Positions 57,550 to 64,000 of a stretch of 64,000 nucleotides of DNA are shown in pieces (the first letter of the stretch is position 1; each line of letters opens with the position of its first letter). Both the position numbers and the translations under genes were made by a program. The stretch comes from Acanthosepion esculentum (taxonomy: Eukaryota; Mollusca; Cephalopoda; Sepiida; Sepiidae), in NCBI GenBank assembly GCA_964036315.1, contig OZ038478.1:139666360-139730359 (forward strand), written 5' to 3'. The notes beneath the pieces were generated by a model, which was not told the DNA's origin, ran no database searches, and saw only the letters and a program-made list of their open reading frames with translations.

Positions 57550-58655
57550 ACCCGAAAGAAACTGAGTACAAATGGCTTGTATCTTCTTGGAGAAGCAGGT
57601 CAGCTAATTTTACCTCATTTTATAGGAGGGTACCTAATGCACCAGTTAGGTTGGTCCATTTTGCTAGAATGGATCTGCCCAACACATTCACCCATATATC
57701 TCTCCATTAAATTACTCAAGTCAGTGGAACTTGGTGGTTACACTAGTCGACTTGTGTGTCAGACTAACCAATATTCTACATGGCGAGGTGAACAGGATCC
57801 GATGATTGGCAAGAGCTACTTCTCGAAGTTGGCATTCCAGCTGACTCTGCCAGGACTTATGCTGAATCTCTTGGGAAAGAAAGCTTACCAAGGATAGCTT
57901 CTCCATGATAGACCGGGAAATCGTCAAAGAACTAGGGGTCAGAACCATGGGACATGCGCTAACTATCCTGAAACTAACAAAGGAGCAGTCTTTGACATCA
58001 GACAGCTACACGAATGGCCCTGCAGTCAAACTCCCCCAGCTCCATTCATAAATGACATCACAGCAATTCCGAAAGTTCAGAATTGACTGGGAGGTATTTT
58101 ACGAATGACAAACATGCTCCCTACACAGACCAACATCCAATTATACAACTGTGCCGATGAGACTGGCCAAACATCAATCATAAACACAAACCCCAACTTT
58201 TTCTCTGAAAAAGCAAATAGAATCCTGGACATGTTGGAGGCATTAGTCACACATAAATTGAATATCATGCTTCATAGATTGGCTCATTGTGTACCGCATC
58301 AAGCCAGGGCAAACAGTTGCCTCCTGGTTGGTATCGATCTGCAGAGAAATATTCCAAACATATGATGCACCTGAGGAACTTAGTACAGATGGTGCGCCGC
58401 TCTTCTCAGATCACTCATTCCAACAGTTTCTAAAAACCTGGGCTGTTAAACAAAGAATTACATGAGTGGCCTATCCCCAGTCTAACGGACGACTAGAATT
58501 AGCAGTCAAGACTTCAAAAAGACTCATAAAAGACTGCACAGGACACCAGAGTTCCTTGGACAATGACATGGCAGCACAAGCAATCCTGCAATATAGAAAC
58601 ACACCTATCCAAGGCATTGGCTTATCAACAGCGCAACTCCTGCTTCATAAATGAA
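57550..58655 (+). pseudogene. Ty3/Gypsy deletion derivative: gag fused to integrase
   Basis: The first half is gag: TLPGLMLNLLGKKAYQ, then VRTMGHALTILKLTKEQSL, KLPQLHS, MTNMLPTQTNIQLYNCADET, NTNPNFFSEKANRILDMLEA. At about 58275 it passes directly into integrase: WLIVYRIKPGQTVASWLVSI, EIFQTYDAPEELSTDGAPLF (second catalytic D), WAVKQRIT, VAYPQSNGRLELAVKTSKRL (catalytic E), MAAQAILQYRNTPIQG. Protease, RT, RNase H and the first catalytic D are gone. ATTGGCTCA at the join fits both sides. Stops occur, for instance after KQRIT. Confidence 0.75.
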
Positions 58656-58659
58656 TAAG

Positions 58660-58733
58660 GGGCACACAGCAAGAATCGAACTCACTACTCAGTCGTAATT
58701 GAGACGAACTTGTTAACCATTACACTACCTGAA
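58660..58733 (-). tRNA. tRNA-like sequence, class-I shape (pseudogene or SINE head)
   Basis: On the minus strand: D-arm (GTAGTGTAATGGTTA, A-box), anticodon arm TCGT-CTCAATT-ACGA giving anticodon CAA, a short variable loop, and T-arm GTGAG-TTCGATT-CTTGC (B-box). The acceptor stem does not close, and CAA (leucine) would require a long variable arm, which is missing. It is therefore a pseudo-tRNA or tRNA-derived repeat. Confidence 0.4.
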
Positions 58734-58815
58734 ATATATGGTGTTCCAGGAACCCTCATGGGACACAGAACCCATTTAGATGATATTTTAATTTATTAGG
58801 TTATTGATAATCAAC

Positions 58816-58819
<4 letters not shown>

Positions 58820-58874
<55 letters not shown>
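58820..58874. repeat. (TA)n microsatellite
   Basis: About 27 TA units. Confidence 0.95.
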
Positions 58875-58878
<4 letters not shown>

Positions 58879-59079
58879 AAAATATGCACTAACCAGCACG
58901 ATGCAAACCAGCGCTTTCTCTTTGCAGAAAAAATCACTGTTCGATTCGACGTGCTTATACTGACTCAGGTACGAAGAACATTTACCAATTAAGCAAGGCT
59001 GAATATTGACTTTAAGTGGAATCCTTTTCTTCATAGATACTCGAAATTTCATATTTCCTCAGTTTCATATCCAATAGCC

Positions 59080-59835
59080 TTTACCTTTTATGACTCTCGG
59101 TGGTTTGATCCCCAGGGACATCAACCATTTTATGATGGTGTCTTTTGTGGAGCGTCAAATTTGTGCACCACAAAGACCGATACAAGTCTTTTTTCAATTT
59201 TCTGTAGTTCCTCAAGATTTGTCAAGAGCCCATCTTTTGTGATAAGATGAGCGTAGCTTTTAGCTCTCTCCAGGAACTCCGTAAAGGTGATACTACATTT
59301 TTGTGGGGACGTCCAGCAAGAGGGCGTCTCCCCGACCGCTACTTTATCGTCTTTGTTGGTACTGTCTGTGTTAGGTGTTTTCTCTTTGAGGAATCTTGGC
59401 CTGTTTCGATTTTGTACACGAAAGATTTAACAAGTACAACACATAAGACTTAACGGATATTTAAAAAGAAAGACAAAGAACGAACACGAAATAAAAACAA
59501 AGAAAAATAAAGTCAGACGTAGAAATATTATGCAGATAAACTCTAAAGGGCGATTGCAGGAAATTAAAAGGAAACGGAAAAATCAAATCAAAACTTAATT
59601 TTAAATTAAGAGAAAATCAAAAAGCAAATAATAAAAGAATAAGAGCAAAAAGGAAAAATAAAACAAATGGGGAGGGTAAAAAATTGAAAAGGAAAAATCA
59701 AAAACTTTTCAAGTCAGGAAAAAAAAAGAACGTAAGAAAACGTAATATAAAAACAGACTTAACAGAATCGAACCTGAAGTTCACAAAAATAAAGCAGTTG
59801 AATTGCAGAAAAAAAACGTCAGGTGGTAGCCACTA
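59080..59835 (-). mobile_element. 5' end of a B-type Tx1-like LINE
   Basis: The minus strand carries an A/T-rich leader (about 59460-59835) and the ORF1 N-terminal region: ETPSCWTSPQKCSITFTEFL, ERAKSYAHLITKDGLLTNLE, ELQKIEKRLVSVF. It aligns with ESPSCWKSPPSCIVNIAEFL in copy B. It breaks off at about 59080 in the phrase equivalent to MSLGIKPQRV. Everything downstream (rest of ORF1, ORF2) is missing, an unusual 3' loss for a LINE, which normally loses its 5' end. Confidence 0.7.
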
Positions 59836-59890
59836 GTCATATCCGGTCTGACTACTGGAAACTACACTCTCCTAAAGGCATAAGGCACCT

Positions 59891-59906
59891 GCTCTTATTT
59901 ATAGCT
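59891..59906 (-). promoter_or_regulatory. TATA box in the LTR of Gypsy element H
   Basis: AGCTATAAATAAGAGC on the minus strand lies about 40-55 bases after the inferred LTR start, where U3 promoters of retrotransposons sit. Inference from position and sequence only. Confidence 0.45.
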
Positions 59907-60239
59907 GGGAGAGTTCATGCGTGCATGGGTAAATTACCATAACACCTCGCCTCCTAAGAATTAACTCCGCAGGAGTTTCAATTATTTTTTTCTTTTGTTT
60001 AACGACGATAAAGTACGTCATTTTCCTTTTCCTCTTTACACGGCATTGCTCCGGGGCTGATTGTGGTATTGGTATGTCAAAAGTATCATAAACGACATCC
60101 ATGACATATTTTACTTGAGATGGACGGCTGTCGGCATCGTCCGACAGTCGTTTCCTGACTTGGTTCAAATGTTTTTTGTGAGTAAACTGGGGACCCTTGA
60201 TAATTAAATTATTTCCTACATTTTTCTCAATTGTACCCA

Positions 60240-60800
60240 TTTCCCAGAAAAATTATTATCACGAAACATCCGGAAAAATAATTTTCTCTCCGGGTCGGTA
60301 TTGTGTTTTGGTACATTGCTTGTTAGTCCAGGTTTTGTTTGTTCAGGGAGTAGCCTGTCGAACACAGACCTGATTTTACGCGCAAACATTACCTCGGCTG
60401 GGGGTAAGGATGATGGTGTGTTGTCGTTGGGCGTTATTCTATACACATGTAGGGCTTTGTCTGTGGGTGTGTCCATAGCTTTCTCCACGGCTCTTTTCAG
60501 CGTGTCAACGAAGCGCTGAGCCTGTCCGTTGCACCTTGGATGATATGGAGCAATCGTGATATGATTGATCTTGAAGGTTTCAAAAAGTCCTTAAAGTCGA
60601 CGGACATTAATTTTGTTCCTTTGTCGGACATTAGACAATCGACTACCCCAAATCTGTCAAAGAGTTCGTGTAGGAATTCGATTGTAACTTCTGTAGTGGG
60701 TATTCTACATTTAAGAACTTCGGGGCCACTTTGAAAAACTACCTACTACTATGTGATATTAGAATCCGTCTAGCGGACCTGCAAAATCCATATATATTCG
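60240..60800 (-). pseudogene. Gypsy element H: integrase
   Basis: The minus strand reads DFAGPLDGF, VVGSFSKWPEVLKCR (frame-corrected), VTIEFLHELFDRFGVV, CLMSDKGTKLMSVDFKDFL, HITIAPYHPRCNGQAQRFVD, LKRAVEKAMDTPTDKALHVY, SSLPPAEVMFARKIRSVFDR. The D-D-E triad is G, D, Q here: VDSFSK has become VGSFSK and the E of NGQAER is Q. Two of three metal-binding residues are therefore lost, besides the frameshifts. Confidence 0.75.
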
Positions 60801-60974
60801 GGACCATGTCCCGTTTTAGGCCAAGGACTATATTTTCTTAGGTGTGCTTTAGCTGCCAAAGCACAGCCTTTAGAGGATTTTTATTGATATCCTTATCCAT
60901 GCTCGGCCACTACGCATAACTGCGCATAAGGCTTTTCATCCTTGTAATCCTCGGGTGGCTAGCATGGATATCTT

Positions 60975-61790
60975 TTAGATTTCTTCTTTGAGGCGTTGTG
61001 GGAATGACAACTCGCTCAACATATGACAGTACTTCGTCGCATAAGGGGGAAATATCTGAAGTCTGTTGATTCTTTCACGAATTTTGGTTTTGGTTTGACT
61101 GATAGATTCATCATTTAGAGGTTCTCGTTTGATTTGGTCGAGAGTTACAACGATTTCCCTTACTGTTTCGATTAATGTGGTTTTAATTTCTCCCTCTGTT
61201 CGAAGAGAAGCAATCACAGTATCTTCAAGCTATTCCCTGTGTTTCGGAATTAATCTGAATAGTACATCAGCATGACAGAGGTTTTAGACCGTAGGAACTC
61301 CATCTTGAAATTATAATTTAAAAAGGATTGTTCCCCATCTCAGTAGTGTATTTTCTATATGTATATGCAAACCTTTTTTAGAACCGAAAATGGTAAGTAA
61401 TGGTTTATGGTCCGTCTGCAATGTAAAGTGTCTACCTTAATTGTACCAGTGTAACTTCGTTGCTGCGAAAACAATCCGTAACGATTCTTTCTCAATTTGG
61501 GAGTATTTCTTCTCTGCAGGAAGAAGTGTTCTCAACGCGTGGGCAACTGGTTTGTGAGATCAATCTGGCATCTTGTGCATGCCCCAACACCATACTAGCT
61601 GGCGTCATTGGTAACTCTAATGCCCAGGTCTGGGTTATAGTGAGTGAGAAACAAGTCCAACGTCAAGACTTCTTTTATTTTGACGAATGCTTCCTGACAT
61701 TCAGGTGTCCACTTCCAGTCCTTGTCTTTTTTCAGAGGTTCGTTTAGAGGAGCACGTAACTCGTGCATATTAGGTATAAACATTTGGTTT
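60975..61790 (-). pseudogene. Gypsy element H: RNase H and connection region
   Basis: NMHELRAPLNEPLKKDKDWK, WTPECQEAFVKIKEVLT and LTHYNPDLGIRVTNDAS mark the end of RT and start of the RNase H domain (D in TNDAS, where active copies have a conserved D). Further down, VTLDQIKREPLNDESISQTK and FPPYATKYCHMLSELSFPQR resemble the region before the integrase zinc finger. Frames are interrupted. Confidence 0.65.
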
Positions 61791-61849
61791 TAGTTTTCGA
61801 ATCCTAAAAAAACAACTTTATAATTAAGTAACGCTTTCGAAAGCTGGCA

Positions 61850-62420
61850 TGTCCTTGAATGCGGTAGCGGGTTCTGGGTCTGGCCTTCTGTCATATTTGT
61901 CGATAATATGCCCCAAGTATTTAATCTTCTCCATAAAAAAGTCGCATTTGGATTATTTCAATTTGAATCCGTACTCCTGAATTCTTGAGAAGACTTTATG
62001 AACATGTTCCTTGTGTCGTTCTACATATTAGCTGTTTATTAATATGTCGTCCAAATATGCAACCGCAAAGTTAAGACCGCTCAGCATATTGTCCATTACA
62101 TATTGGAAGATTGCCGGCGCAACCTTGATCCCGAAAGGTAGACGTTGGAACTTGTACAAACCACGATGGGTTTTGACACAGAGCAACTTAGAACATTCTT
62201 CCTTACTGGTATCTTAAGATATGCGACATTGAGAACGATTTTAAAAAATCCCCCATTTAGTTTCGCGAAAATTTCTTCCAGGCTTGGTAAAGGATAGTGA
62301 TAGTCTTTGATTACATCATTAAGCCCTGTCAAAAAATCGGCGCAGACCCGGATCTCCTTTGACTTTCACATAGACGGTTGGTGAAGCCCATTGACTGTAC
62401 TCCATTCTCGAAAAGACCCC
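61850..62420 (-). pseudogene. Gypsy element H: reverse transcriptase
   Basis: KDYHYPLPSLEEIFAKLNGG, FFKIVLNVAYLKIPV (motif A, where the D of DL is changed to N), then in other frames LCVKTHRGLYKFQRLPFGIK, VAPAIFQYVMDNML and the catalytic box AVAYLDDILI near 62060. KEHVHKVFSRIQEYGFKLK follows. Motif order is that of Gypsy RT. Frameshifts and the motif A change disable it. Confidence 0.7.
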
Positions 62421-62681
62421 GGTTCTTTCTAGTCTGTCGAATTCTTCATTTATTTGTGGTAAAGAGGCAAAAGGCACATTTCCTTTTTATTTAAACACTG
62501 ACTGGGTGCCATCTTTTAACTCAAATTTTTCCGTCATCTTATTACACCGAGCAAATATCCCAGAAAAACACTTCTGGAAACGTTTATTTTAAATCTTTTA
62601 TTAAATTGTTTGCCTCGGTGGTCACGTTTTCGAATTTTTGGCAAAATGAATTAATTGGCATGTCCAACAACCTAAATTTTT

Positions 62682-63010
62682 TCATCCAGTCGTATTTTTT
62701 AATACATGCATTATTAGTTTTAACGTCCTTCCATGAAAAGTTTCATTTGTGATAAGTTCTCCGTCAAACTTGATTTTCCACTCTGTCACAGACCTGGCCA
62801 TTTTAATAGATCTTAGCATGGTTGATTTTCCCAACTTTTCACAAGTGTGTAGACTTATGATTGCCAAATCTGACCAAGAATCCAACAGTAATTTGTTAGT
62901 TTTATTTAGGATTTGTACTAACCTTTTTTCTCGCTCGGCACTGTGAGCTCTTGTGCCCGATACGACTACAAGTTAGGCACTTCTTATTCCGGTAAGGGCA
63001 ATCCTTATAC
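62682..63010 (-). pseudogene. Gypsy element H: nucleocapsid knuckle and protease start
   Basis: CPYRNKKCLTCSRIGHKSSQ and the following C form a CCHC knuckle at about 62945-62985. LLLDSWSDLAIISLHTCEKL follows, where retroviral-type aspartic proteases have a D-S/T-G active site. Here the glycine is replaced by W, although related elements with DSGS-type sites are common. The order gag-knuckle-protease is as expected. Confidence 0.65.
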
Positions 63011-63868
63011 CAATGTAGTAATGTTTTTTCTTTTTTTGGCGTAACTTTCTTATGCGTGCTATGCCAAATTCCTTGATGTTTTACACTGATACACGTACGA
63101 ATCTCTGACAGTCTTGGGCTATTTGTTGGAGAGTAAGTTTTGGCTCGTTTTACGATTTGTTCAGAACATTACATCTAATTTCAGCGACTTTAGATGAAAC
63201 GAAGCCCTGAAAAAATATCAGACACTTGAAATTATTCGAACTCAGTTTTGACAGTTTAAAATCGTCGCAATGCTTTTTCACGACCGACGTGAATGTAGTG
63301 TAATCTTCACTATCCTTTCCGGTTAAATTCGTACACTTTCAGCTCTTATTAAAAAGTGAAGTTTTAAGACTAAAGTGAAGTTTTAGGACTGTAAGAAGTT
63401 TAACCGCTTCGGTAAATGTCAGTTCGCTTGTTTTACGGGGTAAAATATAGTTCGCACCTTCTAAAATAGGAAGCGAACGTTATATCCTCATCCGGAGAAT
63501 ATGCAAAATTGTCTATTGTGCCCAGATCGTGTTTTATGAGAACATATTTTCGTTTTCACAAATGTGTCCCTTGTTTGTCAGTTCAAGCAAATTTCTTTGC
63601 TCTTGTAGATTTTGAAGTCGAATTTCTTTATGCTTTTGTTGTTTGATTTATGTTTGATTTTGTAATGCGAGACTTTCCTATTGAATTTCAAGTCGTTCTT
63701 TTTCAGTTTTTTCTTAATTTCAAGCTGTTCTTTTTGTATATCCAACTGGAGTCTATCCATTCTTTTTTGCTGTTCGAGTTGTTTTTCTTGCCATTTTAGT
63801 TCCCGTTGATTTTCTTGTTCATATTGGAACATAAGAAAATCGAGCATGGCGGATTTGAACTCGTCCAT
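63011..63868 (-). pseudogene. Gypsy element H: gag N-terminal part
   Basis: It starts MDEFKSAMLDFLMFQYEQEN at 63868. Residues 15-60 are charged and heptad-like (KWQEKQLEQQKRMDRLQLDI, then QKEQLEIKKKLKK), a probable coiled coil that would help gag assemble. After residue 60 the frame degrades. Only scattered capsid-like phrases remain down to the knuckle. Confidence 0.55.
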
Positions 63869-64000
63869 GTTTGACTGTGAAACCGAAATAGAATTTAATT
63901 CAGGAGAAATAAAACAAAATAACCATTCAGGGAATCACGAGTGTTTTTTCTCTGAGAGACATGAATTCTCAGAAAGTTCAGTGTAAGTTAGTTACACTTT

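Larger units (their letters stand above)
59840..64000 (-). mobile_element. Ty3/Gypsy element H, decayed, runs off the window
   Basis: Gag, protease, RT, RNase H and integrase pieces follow in canonical order from 63868 to about 60240. A purine tract (AGGAGGCGAGG, plus-strand 59945-59955) and a probable 3' LTR beginning TGTTATGG at 59944 follow. The LTR contains a TATA-type promoter box. The LTR's far end is not clear because B-type LINE sequence begins near 59835. The 5' LTR should lie beyond position 64000. Confidence 0.7.

Overview
The window looks like gene-poor, repeat-rich nuclear DNA of an animal. It is AT-rich, full of long (TA)n/(TG)n microsatellites, and holds decayed copies of at least seven classes of mobile element: Tx1-like, CR1/Jockey-like and RTE-like LINEs, Penelope-like elements, Ty3/Gypsy elements, and Tc1 and mariner transposons. 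I recognise no complete host protein gene. The mixture suggests an aquatic invertebrate, perhaps a mollusc such as a cephalopod, but nothing in the sequence fixes the species.

Layout. 1-13.4 kb: fragments of Penelope-like elements (466-730, 1420-2160), CR1/Jockey-like LINE (4953-5692, 10695-11065), RTE-like LINE (5700-5876, 6440-6991), a Tx1-like scrap (6065-6428), a class-II tRNA-like sequence (7311-7393), a Tc1 transposase pseudogene (8060-8865) and a dense block of (TA)n microsatellites (9.27-12.1 kb). 13.4-41.4 kb: the core of the window, a run of related two-ORF Tx1-like LINEs. A short internally deleted copy is on the plus strand (13375-14290). Copies A (14291-20696), B (20697-27733) and C (27734-33969) follow on the minus strand, joined directly head to tail. 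Upstream of C on the minus strand lies a 6-kb tandem array (33970-39994), then a 5'-truncated copy D (40018-41369).

The array is the most interesting object. Each unit of about 325 bp begins, on the minus strand, with a near-exact copy of the 5' part of U2 snRNA, including the GTAGTA branch-site recognition segment. It carries a long UUCG-capped hairpin, a 10-bp satellite and a GAAA-capped hairpin, and ends in a tail matching the 3' end of the neighbouring LINEs (GGCCTTGTGCCACA, then a terminal hairpin, then AAATC). LINE C itself begins inside the same U2 sequence. This is what a U2-targeted LINE plus a U2-headed, LINE-tailed partner repeat would look like. Inside the array a block of six units (1,944 bp) is duplicated exactly in register.

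41.4-64 kb: AT-rich DNA, then a decayed Gypsy element with a 1.75-kb insert of unknown nature (43600-47055), a mariner scrap, a Penelope-like element with a GIY-YIG domain beside an inverted piece of itself (49780-51565), two internally deleted Tx1-like LINEs E and F (51566-57510), a Gypsy copy whose gag is fused to integrase (57550-58655), the 5' end of a B-type LINE (59080-59835), and a longer decayed Gypsy element on the minus strand running to the end (about 59840-64000).

The LINEs share a design: ORF1 with an RRM-like region and one CCHC zinc knuckle, then a short gap, then ORF2 with an apurinic-type endonuclease and a reverse transcriptase. All copies are broken. C is closest to intact in ORF1, endonuclease and the YADD motif.
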